Shown here: positions 42,407 to 54,261 of the stretch, piece after piece
Numbering within the stretch: the stretch's first letter is position 1
Layout of the letters: each line of letters opens with the position of its first letter
Source of the DNA: Cladorhizidae sp. MBARI D1340-BT2
Taxonomy: Eukaryota; Porifera; Demospongiae; Poecilosclerida; Cladorhizidae
Assembly (NCBI GenBank): GCA_028752905.1
Contig: JAQNBH010000002.1
Span: 34,440,075-34,504,074, forward strand
DNA: 64,000 bases
Direction of reading: 5' to 3'
Made by a program: the position numbers and the translations under genes
Notes under the pieces: generated by a model
Database searches by the model: none
What the model saw: the letters and a program-made list of their open reading frames with translations, nothing else
What the model was told of the DNA's origin: nothing

Positions 42407-43019
42407 AGGCCTGCCCACACTGCACAATGTGCATTGGTTGCATCCACATGAATTTGAATTAAAATAATGCGCATTATTCTGGTCCACCTCAGATAGGCGG
42501 GGTTTGATGCAAATCAGAGCAACAATGTTCAAAATAAATACGCGAGTGTGCATTGAAAAGAATTTCATTCACTAGCGTCTTCGTGATGCTGCAGTTGGAA
42601 ACTCTATAGCTGTAGCTGTACACTACCTGTGGCTGCGGCCAAACTAGCTAACTAGAACAACTAATGTACACATCTAGAGAACTGTTGCTATGTTTATATG
42701 CCTGCATCTGGACTTTTGAAGTCCATACAGTCGCACTTCAATGGTACTGCCTTTCCCTCAGCTCCCTCCTCTTTCTTCTCTGCAGGAAATGTTTCCTGCA
42801 CATCTGTAGGCAGCAAGAAAAGAACGTAAAAACAAACTCCATCTCAACAACAGCTACACTGTATGTACAGTATATATGATTTGGACTGAAAGGTAGGTTG
42901 ATTATTTTTGCTTTGTACGGTTAATTTCAGTGATATAGTGTGGACGCGATGAATGTGCGTCAATACGCATTGATCAGCATTTTTCTCAGATTCGATGCGC
43001 GTGCAGTGTAGACAGACCT
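42407..43019. mobile_element. Harbinger-like MITE with TTA duplication
   Basis: 613 bp with ends AGGCCTGCCCACACTGCAC and, reversed, AGGTCTGTCTACACTGCAC. TTA flanks both sides (42404-42406, 43020-43022), as expected for PIF/Harbinger elements. It is inserted in the ~62-bp repeat of an ECD intron. No coding frame. Confidence 0.75.
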
Positions 43020-43022
43020 TTA

Positions 43023-43087
43023 GTCCAGGTGTCAGGGTTCTCTCTTCCTTCTCTCAATTACCCTACCATCCCACCCTCACCCCCCCC

Positions 43088-43118
<31 letters not shown>

Positions 43119-43995
43119 ACGGTCAAATAATGAAGAGGCTCAGATTTGCACGTTTGAAACACGGCATTCCACACCCCTATCCCACTAGACTTGACAAATG
43201 TCCCACATTTTCTTGCTATCTCTGCTTCTATCTCTGCTTTTAAATAGCAGGTGGTAGCAGTTCCACCCAGTTCGTTCTTGAATGCTTTAGTCAGTTATGC
43301 ATCGCAGAAGCAGCCTATCCCCCCCCCCCCCCCAAGACCTGGATAATAGCTACATGTACTGTAGTGAGTAGAGACAAGCTCCTCCCACTGCAATCAATGT
43401 GACCTCATACTCTAGCTGCTAGCATTATTATGCTTCCTCCTACTTTAAAATGTAAGACCATGGCATGTACGTAGACCATGGGTTGAATTTCTAGACCCAT
43501 AGCACGTGCTACTATGGGTGCCAAGACTGGAGGAGAACCATCTGAGACCGAAGAAATATCCACATTTTAGTGAAACAGCCAGATCCTTAAAATGCCAGAG
43601 AGATATAATGCAGGAAAGGTTTTGGCACGTGGAATTAAGGAGTGCTACGCCCACTGCCATGAAGCTAAAATAACTAAAACATGATTCAGTGCATTTATTG
43701 ATCATAAAATTAATATATTTGCTGACCAAAGGTTGCAGGAAAACCAGAAGTATTTGATTTCAAATTTCCCCTCCTCCCCCTACGCATGAGTCCTCCCATA
43801 TTTTAGTCACAAAAAGTTGTCACGTCTATCCATAATCAACTTCAGAGCATTATGAGTGCAACCCACAATATAACACTCTAATTAATACACCTCTCCACAG
43901 TCACACTTGTTGTCATGACATTTGTAAAACAACAACAAAAACACCAGACTTCACTGGACCATGACGCACTTAGCAACCCTGCTAGTACACATTAC
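43023..43995. other. ECD intron, poly-C and unique sequence
   Basis: A poly-C run (43079-43104) followed by (CA)n, and another C run at 43319-43333. The rest is unique-looking intron sequence without exon signals that fit ECD. Confidence 0.5.
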
Positions 43996-44212
43996 CATGG
44001 AAACTCTGCTCCTGAATGAGCGGATACCTTATCGACAAAGGACTTCACACCAAACACAGCCGACTGCAAATTTGCACAGTTCTCGTCGGATGGAACACTA
44101 GAAGTAGGAGTGGCACATTGTGTGTGCAGCTCTCTCTCAATGGATCCAGGGTTTGCTCTGTCTCTGAGGAGGGCATCCAGCTCCTTCTCAGAAATATTCA
44201 TCCAACTATCAT
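43996..44212 (-). CDS. ECD: ECD exon
   Basis: Acceptor TGTATGTGCAG ends at 44213 and donor GTAATG begins at 43995. With the last base of the previous exon it reads DDDSWMNISEKELDALL, matching DDDQWLDLSPDQLDQLL of human ECD. It continues to FGVKSFVDKVSAHSGAEFPW, matching the ISKVSTHKGAELP region. An internal GTATCC at 44030 resembles a donor, but conservation supports reading through it. Confidence 0.95.
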
Positions 44213-44314
44213 CTGCACATACAGTACATGCAGGAAGTGTGAGAGAATAACCAAAACAAGTCAGCAACAAGTGCAGAGAAGCGACCAGACACATGTACAC
44301 ACAAATAAATAGCC

Positions 44315-44735
44315 ACAGTGGAAGGGGTTATCATGACAGAAACTTCAGCGGAAGGAGGGGTTATCGCGACAGAAACTTCAGTGGAAGGAGGGGTTATCGT
44401 GACAGAAACTTCAGTGGAAGGAGGGGTTATTATGACACATACTTCAGTGGAAGGAGGGGTTATTATGACACATACTTCAGTGGAAGGAGGGGTTATCGTG
44501 ACATAAACTTCAGTGGAAGGAGGGGTTATCGTGACAGAAACTTCAGTGGAAGGAGGGGTTATCGTGACATAAACTTCAGTGGAAGGAGGGGTTATCGTGA
44601 CAGAAACTTCAGTGGAAGGAGGGGTTATTATGACACATACTTCAGTGGAAGGAGGGGTTATTATGACACATACTTCAGTGGAAGGAGGGGTTATCGTGAC
44701 ATAAACTTCAGTGGAAGGAGGGGTTTATCATGAAA
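44315..44735. repeat. 33-bp minisatellite in ECD intron
   Basis: About 13 copies of a 33-bp unit with GGGGTTATCGTGACAGAAAC and TTCAGTGGAAGGA. As 33 is a multiple of 3, it gives a false repetitive frame on the plus strand. Confidence 0.95.
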
Positions 44736-45516
44736 AACTTCCGACAATAACAATACCATCTTCTATGTACAGCTGGAAAACCTGATAGTATTCTCTTCAG
44801 ACACACCTAACAAACACGTTCTAATAACACTTAAACCTTTGAACTCTCTAGAGACGATGACTAATCACTCATGTGCTTTTCAAGTTTTAAGTCAACAACA
44901 CAGAAACACAAGAGTCCCGGCCATCCTCTTCGGGCTCCACCGAGTAAGCAGCTGTGATACTACACAGCTTGCTTAGCGCCAGTAAAAGTCAATAAACCAC
45001 AGCAGTTATTCCGCAACCATGCTAGCGTTTAGGCCAAAGTTCGCAGTAATCATTTTAGTTTTTAGCTAGCTAATAATACCTGGAAAAACAGAGCTCTAGT
45101 ACAGGAGGCACGACATTTGTCTCGGAGTTGTTAGATGTTAATTGTACTCCAACTCACTCCCTGTCTTCTTCATCTTGTAGCCGTGAGGCTGTCATTCTTT
45201 TGTCAAAGCCATTGGTGCCGCTACTTTGCACGAGTGGTGTTAGATGCAACCTCGCTAGCAAGCAGCTCACATAGAATTCACTGTGCCAAGCTCTAGTGTA
45301 TCTTTGAGTAACGACAATGGTTGCCCAGATGCACTCTTATAAATGGAAATTGTCAGGATCTTGAAAATTACATGTGGAGGAACACATATCATTATAAGTT
45401 AGTTGGTCAATTATTTAGGGGGGGGGAGAATCCAAACAGAGACCCCCCGCTAACCCGGATGCCACAAAAATAAAGCACCCTCTGTAACCATCTAAGGGGA
45501 GGAGCAAATATCTTAC
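44736..45516. other. ECD intron, unique sequence
   Basis: No exon, repeat or RNA gene is recognised in this intron part. Confidence 0.5.
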
Positions 45517-45623
45517 CGTCGGCAGACTCCAGGGATTGTGCACGCTCGATTACTTCCTCTTCGGAAAACTTGCCATCTGTGAGAATGTTTGCTATTTTCC
45601 TCCCAGCAGCCACCAGAGGGTTC
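45517..45623 (-). CDS. ECD: ECD short exon
   Basis: A 107-bp exon between acceptor CTCCCAACAG and donor GTAAGA. It encodes NPLVAAGRKIANILTDGKFS and EEEVIERAQSLESAD. It aligns to the SPGEEILTLLQ...LPPED region of human ECD by position more than by identity. Phases 2 in and 1 out fit both neighbours exactly. Confidence 0.88.
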
Positions 45624-45649
45624 CTGTTGGGAGCACACTATACTTCAGG

Positions 45650-46335
45650 TAATGCACATACTTCAAGTAATGCACATCATACTTCAAGTAATGCACACCA
45701 TACTGCAAGTAACATCACACTTCAAGTAATGCACACCATACTTCAAGTAATGCACACCATACTTCAAGTAATGCACACCATACTTCAAGTAATGCACACC
45801 ACACTTCAAGTAATGCACACCACTTCAAGTAATGCACACCACACTTCAAGTAATGCACACCACACTTCAAGTAATGCACACCATACTTCAAGTAATGCAC
45901 ACCACACTTCAAGTAATGCACAACATACTTCAAGTAATGCACACCATACTTCAAGTAATGCACACCATACTTCAAGTAATGCACACCACACTTAAGTAAT
46001 GCACACCATACTTCAAGTAATGCACACCATACTGCAAGTAACATCACACTTCAAGTAATGCACACCATACTTCAAGTAATGCACACCATACTTCAAGTAA
46101 TGCACATCATACTTCAAGTAATGCACACCATACTTCAAGTAATGCACACCATACTTCAAGTAATGCACACCATACTTCAAGTAATGCACACCATACTGCA
46201 AGTAACATCACACTTCAAGTAATGCACACCATACTTCAAGTAATGCACACCATACTTCAAGTAATCATACCACACTTCAAGTAATGCACACCACACTTCA
46301 AGTAATGCACACCACACTTCAAGTAATGCATGTCT
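45650..46335. repeat. 21-bp minisatellite in ECD intron
   Basis: About 32 copies of TAATGCACACCATACTTCAA plus G. A higher-order period includes the variant ACTGCAAGTAACATCACACT, at about 45703, 46031 and 46195. It starts 27 bp from the exon border at 45623. Confidence 0.95.
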
Positions 46336-46691
46336 AATATGTTTCTCTGGCTGACTGTCCTCCATATGGAGTGCACAGGCACTATCTGGGACATCATTTT
46401 ACAAACAAACACTACACACAAATCAGAAATTCTAAAGCAGCATATAACTTCTAAATGTCGTGACGTGTGAATATCATTCTAGTTGGAACAATTATATTCA
46501 TGGTCGCCATGGCAGTGCTACATGAAAGCTTGTGAGAGAACATGAGATGACATTTTTTTAATATTCAGCGAGAAACTTGCTATTCGTACGGCGTCAGCTG
46601 CTACTCTAGACTGCCATTGCCACCCTCCCCTTTGGCAAAGCATCCTGGAACACTAACATGCTATGTAAATCTGTGTCAGTGGAATGTACAT
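46336..46691. other. ECD intron, unique sequence
   Basis: Unique-looking intron DNA up to the target site of hAT transposon 3. No exon recognised. Confidence 0.5.
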
Positions 46692-46958
46692 GTAACTACA
46701 TAGTTGCCAACTCTCACGGATTGACAGTGAGACTCACGGATTTTCCCTTTATCTCACGGTCTCATCTCACGGTCTCATCTCAAGGACAAATTGGTAATAT
46801 GAATACATACAGTGCACTGAACCTTAACCACTGAAACTACCACAGTTTATTTAGCTATGCCATTGGGTGCCACCAATAAAACTAGCTAGCAGCTTAAATA
46901 TTGAATTTATTTACAGTCTATGCTGAGCTAGTGCAAATGTGAAGGATCTGAATGCAGT

Positions 46959-49232
46959 ATGTCACAGCTGTCATCAAATGAAGCAGGTACTGATAGTGAA
47001 CTAGAATGTTTGGGTGATTTGGCTGCCCCTGCCACCAAGAAAAGAAAGTCATCATGCTGCTACATACAAAACATTTGTACAAGTCAGAATAGGAGAAAGA
47101 GTTTCCTATATCTTATGAATGACAAAAGGTATGCATTTTTTTGTATTCCTTGCCAAAAGAATGTTACCTGTTCTGAAATGGGTAAACTGACATCAGGCAG
47201 CATTGTGAAACATCTAAGATGGAGCATGCTGTTAAATGCTCAAGGTCACTCTGTTCCTTTATGCCATCTGCAACCTCCAGTATCACAGAGAAAACTATCA
47301 AAGCTAAAGTGCTACACACCAATTTCCATATTCAGCACAATTTGTCATTTGCCACTGCTGATCATTTGTCTCCATTGTATTCCAAGATGTTTCCAGACTC
47401 ACAGATTGCACACCATTTCAAATGTAGCAGAACCAAAACAACGTGCATACTGAATGAAGCCATGGCTCTCCGCGATTGCTGGTACAACTAGTATCATACA
47501 CGAAAGAAAATCCTTTGTCATGAAAAAAATTAATCCTATTTGTGTCACGATATTTGATGTGAATAATAGTGATCGTGTGGAAAGCAAGTTTTACAATATG
47601 GGTGTGACCAGGGGCGGATCCAGGATTTTATTAATTAATTCAATTTAACCACTTCTGGTTAAATTGAAAAATTAGTTTTTGCATGACCACCCTCACTTTC
47701 TCATGATCACTCTTTCAGTTGTGAATGATATATATGCTGTATGTTTTCTCCAACAGGTATGGCTAACCTCAGTCCTGTGCCCTCAAAAGCCCTATAAAAC
47801 CTACCCACCGTAGTGGCCTACCATGTCATATTCAGTATATTGATAGCATATAGCTAGGGTAAATGTAAACACATTTACCATTAAAACATTATGTACTGTA
47901 GATGGTAAATTTTAACATTATTATTACTATTAAATCAGGTAGCATTGAGGGTGGATATAATCAGACTATCATGATGATTAAAAAATGTTGAATAGAGGGT
48001 AATGTAACAATAAGTGGCGAGAACCAGAAGTTTGATGCTATAAAGCAATAATCAGTGAAGTGTAAGGGTTTATAATACCAATATTTTGCGAGGTCGACAC
48101 ATGACAAATCCTTCAACCACTTCTTCTGGTGTAATACTAATGTCTTTGTGGTGTGAAAACCAAATATATTATACAAATAAAGCACAGCAGCAGTAATGTA
48201 TCATGACCCCAGAACACAAGGAGTCCTGGTTCTAGGAAGTACCTAGAGAAGGGGCTTGGCAAGGGCTTGTGAGACAGTAAACAAATAATGACAGCACAAT
48301 AATAAATAGTGAATATATGTATAGTTAAAACAATGGTCGAGAAGAGTTCCAAGTCACGCAAGAAACAGTTGGGAAATTGCCACTTTTGCAGCAGCATCTA
48401 GCAGTTTGGATGCTTGTGGTTTTCCATAGAGGGAAAAACTGCCGTCAGGGCTTGTCTACATGGCAACAGGTGACCTAGTCAGTAGCATTGCAAGTGCATT
48501 TAGTCGCTCCCGAGATATCGTGCTTCTAAGAGAAGTCTTGAGAAAACATAACACACTGACCGACGCACTCACAGGAAGTATATAACTGGTAAAGTATGAA
48601 ATTAGGCATGATCAGTGTGAAGTAAAGTTTGTCCTAGCGTCAGAGCCAGTTCGCGTTCTCCTTTCCACTTGCATTCCCATAGACAGCTTTACTGGTACAG
48701 TACTAGCTAAGCTAGATGTTGCAGCAGGCTAATAGCTAGCTAGCTACATAGTACAGAAACTGGAAAATTAGGCTAACTATTTCAAGATGGCTTTAGGCTT
48801 AGCGTAGCTAATCTAGCCACCTAGCTATAGCTGACCACTTACCTTGTCCTCGAAAAGTACTCTTTTATTCCACACTGTTTAAGTCGCTTTGTGGCACAGC
48901 CAGAAACACCATCACGGCACGTTCTCTTACTTTCGGTGTGTGTGCAGCATTTAAAAAAAAGGGGGGGGGGGGGGGGGGGGGATAGAGCCCCCTAAGCCCC
49001 CCCCCCCCCCTTGGATCCGCCCCTGGTGACCACTGGTGAAGATTGTGGGAGAGCTGAACAATTGTTACAAGCCATCGATACTAACTTTTCACAATATTGC
49101 AGTTGGTTTAGCAACTTGTATGGGGAGGAAGAATTCCATAAAAACACGTATATTGGGAAAGAACCCAGCTTCTAAAGGAGCTGATGCTTTTAGTGATGTA
49201 GCAGGATTTGATATTGAAGATCATGAGATATA
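46959..49232 (+). pseudogene. hAT transposase, broken and interrupted
   Basis: MSQLSSNEAGTDSELECLGD begins the frame. A BED-like finger follows (FCIPCQKNVTCSEMGKLTSG). After a frameshift near 47215 comes NLSFATADHLSPLYSKMFPD and HHFKCSRTKTTCILNEAMA, close to the same region of hAT 2 and hAT 4. The piece ICVTIFDVNNSDRVESKFYN holds the first catalytic Asp. The frame is then cut by the nested element at 47609-49025. Beyond it are EDCGRAEQLLQAID, RKNSIKTRILGKNP and ASKGADAFSDVAGFD. Much of the catalytic core after this is missing. Confidence 0.8.
47609..49025. mobile_element. Non-autonomous hAT nested in hAT 3
   Basis: Ends CAGGGGCGGATCCAGG and, reversed, CAGGGGCGGATCCAAGG, a terminal repeat seen widely in hAT elements. 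GTGACC flanks both sides, probably part of the target duplication. The 1.4-kb interior is non-coding as far as I can see. A G-run (48961-48980) and C-run near its right end could fold against each other. It splits the transposase of hAT 3. Confidence 0.82.
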
Positions 49233-49567
49233 ATATATAGCTTTTTCAATAAAAGACTGAACGCAAAGGAATACTTCTTTTATTGAAAGAAGCCAAGAAA
49301 GCCACAACTAAATACAATAGAGAGCATCTCAAGAAAGGGATTTGACTAAGATACTGTAATGTATTTCATATCACATTTTTTCAATATTCTTCATTTTCAA
49401 TATTCAAAGCTTTAAACACATTTATACAATCTTACTTTGCACTATAGCAACCAATCAAAAAAAGTTCGGCAAATGTGTAGCTGTAATACATCCTAGCAAA
49501 TCATTCAATAAACAAAACGCACATCTCACTTTAAATGGTTTGAAAAAGTTGGCAACTATGTAACTAC

Positions 49568-49959
49568 CAGCTGCCTAATGAAGGAGCAGATGCTGGTGTG
49601 GGTGCGGCCAACATGATGAAAAGAGTAGGGAAAAGATGCTTTCTGCATGTTCTGTTTGTCTGTGAAGCAGACCTCTCCTCCATTCCAAGTATGGAGAAGG
49701 AAACAAAGTTCTGGATCTTTAGCTGCTATTCGAGTGAAATGAAATGTCGTGAAGCACGTCATGAAGACTGCACATGGGTACATACACCACGACTAAGTGC
49801 TGACTAACCATCATCACTGTAGTGGCAGTGACAACAAGACTATACTACTATTCCCAGACACTATTTCCTCCCTGCAAGGTAGGTAAAGGGTTGACACAGC
49901 CACTGACCATCATTGCTCACACTATGTATGTATTTCAAGTGCAAACTCCACCTACTCAC
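49568..49959. other. ECD intron, unique sequence
   Basis: Short frames on both strands without recognised domains. Treated as intron DNA. Confidence 0.5.
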
Positions 49960-50201
49960 CTCGGGTCCGCATCCTCTTCCTCCTCCTCACCACACCTTCC
50001 TTGGAGTTGGTTGAGGAAGAACTCCTTAGCTGAAGCCATCCTCTCCGAGTGCTTCCTAGAGCCTTCCATCTCACCCTGGAAGTAATCTCGCTTGCAAAGG
50101 TTCTCTATGAAGATGGCCCATTCGGGACAGTCTTCGGCCCGAGTCGTTCCCGAGCTGTCCAAGGGCTGGGCTCGACAGAGCAAGATCTCGAGTCCACACG
50201 T
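49960..50201 (-). CDS. ECD: ECD exon
   Basis: Acceptor TTATTTCAG precedes 50201 and donor GTGAGT follows 49960. It reads TCGLEILLCRAQPLDSSGTT and continues CPEWAIFIENLCKRDYFQGE, MEGSRKHSERMASAKEFFLN. This matches the GFEILCSKC and [20 protein letters not shown] region of human ECD. A Glu-rich tail (CGEEEEEDADPR) ends the exon. Confidence 0.96.
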
Positions 50202-50334
50202 CTGAAATAAGGACAACAACAACAACAACAACAATAAACAAAATCAGTCACAACTAACAGGTTGGTGCAGTGGTGGCGTGATATTGCCGGGAAACCTGTG
50301 GCTATCCAAAGTTCAGAGTTGCTCCCCATCAAAT

Positions 50335-51265
50335 ACTAGCCCTCCCTAGCCCTAGCAATATCCCTAGTCACAGGCACAGTCCTATATCCCTAGTCACAGG
50401 CACAGTCCTACAGCCGTAGTCCTACATCCCTAGCCTAGCCCTATATCCCTAGCCCTATATCTCTAGCCCTAGCCCTGTATATCCCTAGCCCTATATCCCT
50501 AGCCCTAGTCCTATATCCTACCCCTAGTCCTATATCTCTAGCCCTAGTCCTATATCCCTAGCCCTAGTCCTATATCCCTAGCCCTATATCCCTAGCCCTA
50601 GTCCTATATCCTACCCCTAGTCCTATATCCTACCCCTAGTCCTATATCCCTAGCCCTAGTCCTATATCCCTAGCCCTAGTCCTATATCCCTAGCCCTATA
50701 TCCCTAGCCCTAGTCCTATATCCCTTGCCCTAGTCCTACATATCCCTAGCCCTAGTCCTATATCCCTAGCCCTATATCCCTAGCCCTATATCCCTAGCCC
50801 TAGTCCTATATGCCTTGCTCTAGTCCTATATCCCTAGCCCTAGTCCTATATCCCTAGCCCTGTATATCCCTAGCCCTATATCCCTAGCCCTAGCCCTATA
50901 TCTCTAGCCCTAGCCCTGTATATCCCTAGCCCTATATCCCTAGTCCTATATCCCTAGCCCTAGTCCTATATCCTACCCCTAGTCTTATATCCCTAGCCCT
51001 AGTCCTATATCCCTAGCCCTATATCCCTAGCCCTAGTCCTAGTCCTATATCTCTAGCCCTAGTGTATATCCCTAGCTGTATATCCCTAGCCCTATATCCC
51101 TAGCCCTATATCCGTAGCCCTATACCCCTAGCCCTATTCCTATATTTCTATCCCTATATATCTAGCCCTAGATCTCTAGCCCTAGTCCTATTCCTATATT
51201 TCTATCCCTATATCTCTAGCCCTATATCTCTAGCCCTAGTCCTACGTATATCCCTAGCTCTAGTC
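50335..51265. repeat. CCCTAG-rich degenerate repeat in ECD intron
   Basis: Over 900 bp of mixed short units, CCCTAGCCCTAGTCCTATAT and CCCTATATCCCTAG. The CCCTAG hexamer resembles a telomeric CCCTAA variant, but the array is mixed with TCCTATAT. It lies in intron 50202-52657. Confidence 0.93.
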
Positions 51266-51297
51266 TGCCTTCCAGCATTGCAGTGGGAACAAACTGA

Positions 51298-52598
51298 ATG
51301 AGCCCTAGGGGCATGGCATGACTATACTGGTCCACATAGGAAACTACATGAACCCTAGCAGGGGGCATGACTATACTGGTCCACATAGGAAACTACATGA
51401 ACCCTAGCAGGGGGCATGACTGTGTATACTGGTCCACATAGGAAACTACATGAACCCTAGCAGGGGGCATGACTATACTGGTCCACATAGGAAACTACAT
51501 GAACCCTAGTGGGGGGCATGACTGTGTATACTGGTCCACATAGGAAACTACATGAACCCTAGTGGGGGGCATGACTGTGTATACTGGTCCACATAGGAAA
51601 CTACATGAACCCTAGTGGGGGGCATGACTGTGTATACTGGTCCACATAGGAAACTACATGAACCCTAGTGGGGGGCATGACTGTGTATACTGGTCCACAT
51701 AGGAAACTACATGAACCCTAGTGGGGGGCATGACTGTGTATACTGGTCCACATAGGAAACTACATGAACCCTAGTGGGGGGCATGACTGTGTATACTGGT
51801 CCACATAGGAAACTACATGAACCCTAGTGGGGGGCATGACTGTGTATACTGGTCCACATAGGAAACTACATGAACCCTAGTGGGGGGCATGACTGTGTAT
51901 ACTGGTCCACATAGGAAACTAGATGAACCCTAGCAGGGGGCATGACTGTGTATACTGGTCCACATAGGAAACTATAGATGAACCCTAGCAGGGGGCATGA
52001 CTGTGTATACTGGTCCACATATGAAACTACATGAACCCTAGCGGGGGGCATGACTGTGTATACTGGTCCACATAGGAAACTAGATGAACCCTAGCAGGGG
52101 GCATGACTGTGTATACTGGTCCACATAGGAAACTAGATGAACCCTAGCAGGGGGCATGACTGTGTATACTGGTCCACATAGGAAACTAGATGAACCCTAG
52201 CAGGGGGCATGACTGTGTATACTGGTCCACATATGAAACTACATGAACCCTAGCGAGGGGCATGACTGTGTATACCGGTCCACATATGAAACTACATGAA
52301 CCCTAGCGGGGGGGCATGACTGTGTATACCGGTCCACATATGAAACTACATGAACCCTAGCGGGGGGCATGACTGTGTATACTGGTCCACATAGGAAGAT
52401 GAACCCTAGCAGGGGGCATGACTGTGTATACTGGTCCACATATGAAACTACATGAACCCTAGCGAGGGGCATGACTGTGTATACCGGTCCACATATGAAA
52501 CTACATGAACCCTAGCGGGGGGGCATGACTGTGTATACCGGTCCACATATGAAACTACATGAACCCTAGCGGGGGGCATGACTGTGTATACTAGTCCA
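51298..52598. repeat. 53-bp minisatellite in ECD intron
   Basis: About 24 copies of a 53-bp unit with GGGGGGCATGACTGTGTATA and CTGGTCCACATAGGAAACTA. Sub-types (AGCAGGGGGC, AGTGGGGGGC, TACCGGTCC) occur in blocks, which suggests stepwise amplification. The copies with CCGGTCC cluster at 52230-52560 as a duplicated block. Confidence 0.95.
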
Positions 52599-52657
52599 AC
52601 GCACACAACCGCAGGAAATAAACACTACAAACTTTGTACTACAAGATTGTAGCTTAC

Positions 52658-52988
52658 CAGTTTCATTCCTAAATCATGTTCTCTGAACTCCATTCCTGTA
52701 CTTTGAACCCGCACATAGCCCGCATTCCTGGGAGCATTGAAGCGCAGCTGCACCAGTTGAGAGTACAATAGCTTGGGAAAGACAACCATGGTCTTTACAA
52801 GCGCATGCTTCTGCGGTGAAAAGTGCTTCATGGCTCTGCATGCAGTCATGTCCTCTGGAGTTCGATCCACGAGTGCATGGCAGGCCGCAGAGACGAGCTG
52901 TGCATCGGTGGAGAGGACATGAGCGGCGGGCGAGGGTAGGCAGCAGTGAGAGCGATGGAGGAGGGAGGCTAATGGAGTGTCCCTGAAG
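52658..52988 (-). CDS. ECD: ECD exon with alternative acceptor
   Basis: It reads DTPLASLLHRSHCCLPSPAA, then ACRAMKHFSPQKHALVKTMV and YSQLVQLRFNAPRNAGYVRV, ending EHDLGMKL before donor GTAAGC. This matches SLHRAHCFLP, LRACRVFKTFLPE, YAQLVQQRF and HELGMKL of human ECD. Two tandem acceptors, CCCTCAG (exon from 52988) and CTTCAG (exon from 52982), are both in frame. They differ by two codons, so either may be used. Confidence 0.95.
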
Positions 52989-53039
52989 CTGAGGGGGGAT
53001 GGAGAAACAGCTGATGATACAAACTTGAGCAATCTACAT

Positions 53040-53239
53040 AATTACTGTCTAGGGATGTTGACTTCAGGGGTAGGAGATTTTAGAACTGCTTGTTACATGT
53101 AGGTTATGGTTAAGGTTAGAGCTGATACTAGACTAGGGTTAGGGCTAAGGTAAGGTTAGAATTGATACTAGAGCCTGTAGGGTTAGAATAGGGTTAGGAC
53201 CAGGGGGTTAAGCCAGGAGTAGGCTTAGGGCTAGCATCT
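53040..53239. repeat. Degenerate GGGTTAGG-like sequence
   Basis: Scattered GGGTTAGGG and TAAGGTTAG motifs. Similar text lies at 57255-57450, on the other side of fold-back element B, so the element probably inserted in one telomere-like degenerate array. Confidence 0.6.
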
Positions 53240-53867
53240 GGGGTAAGGGGGGAGAGGGTTTGAAAAGATGTGGTTTAGTTATAACCTTGCACACATTCAC
53301 ACTATGGTCGTGATTTAGGCATTCGTTTTGCCATACATGTACATGTTTTTCTTTTGAAACTACAGGTTGTGAAGTGAAATCTCCATCACGAACGCTACTT
53401 ATCAGCATCAAGTCTTGAGTGGCTATAACAACTGTGATTAATACAAGCACTAGAGAATGACAGCATTGATATGATATATATATATATAATATATATTAGT
53501 GGACTTATGTTCACATGAATGGGGGACTAAGTTATAAAATACAAAACCTTGTGGATGGAACTTTGGAGCTCCATAGATTCTGCACACTTTACTGAATATA
53601 TACACCTACAGTATGCAACATCTTTAGTATCAAGAGAGAGCACATAGAGAGACCTATCTTTTGAGCTATATATCAAGTCCATACAGTGAAGTGTGCAGAA
53701 TCTATGGAGCTGCAACATTTTTAGTATCAAGAGAGAGCACACAGAGAGACCTATCTTTTGAGCTGTATATCAAGTCCATACAGTGAAGTGTGCAGAATCT
53801 ATGGAGCTATCCCTATGCAACGTTTTTAGTATCAAAAGAGAGCACACAGAGAGCAACTCTGCCAATG

Positions 53868-54230
53868 TTACATGTAGTCAAAGTTTGGGTGCCTCAAAAT
53901 CTGAGTGCCTGAAGTAGCTGCAGTTGTAGTTCTGATTGTAAAGAGTTGTTACCTGTGGCTAGAGGAAGCCCTGCTCTACAAAACGAGTATGTTAATTAGC
54001 CCCCTAAATATGTATGCAAACGTGGGAACTGATTTCCTCCGCATCACAAGAAAATTTATTTCAGTGCTGGGCTTGCCTAATACGGCATATATTAGCACCT
54101 AATGAATACGCTCGTTTTGTAGAGTAGGACTTCCTCTAGCCACAGGTAACAAATTTACAATCAGAACTACTCTAGTTCAGGCACTCCGATTTTGAGGCAC
54201 CCCAACTTTGGCTGCATGTAACTGGGGCAT
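53868..54230. repeat. Inner palindrome of element B
   Basis: Arms 53868-53987 and 54110-54230 are inverted copies (TGGCTAGAGGAAG against CTTCCTCTAGCCA; CTACAAAACGAG against CTCGTTTTGTAG). The centre is a unique 122-bp stretch. A degenerate half of the same palindrome occurs at 60395-60540. Confidence 0.85.
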
Positions 54231-54261
54231 GGTTATACCTATGCAACACTAATAGTACTAA

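Larger units (their letters stand above)
46700..49559 (+). mobile_element. hAT transposon 3 in ECD intron
   Basis: Ends ATAGTTGCCAAC and GTTGGCAACTAT, flanked by a perfect octamer GTAACTAC (46692-46699 and 49560-49567). It contains a broken transposase and a nested element (47609-49025). It lies opposite in sense to ECD, in the intron 45624-49959. Confidence 0.92.

Noticed and set aside
42230..42451. Protein frame over the ~62-bp repeat
   Set aside because: Repeat-derived, crosses the MITE boundary and lies in an ECD intron.
45570..46365. Repetitive frames over the 21-bp array
   Set aside because: The array lies in an ECD intron and the frames are a product of its 21-bp period.
50335..51265. 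Interstitial telomere block
   Set aside because: The unit is CCCTAG mixed with TCCTATAT, not a clean CCCTAA array, so I call it a degenerate satellite.
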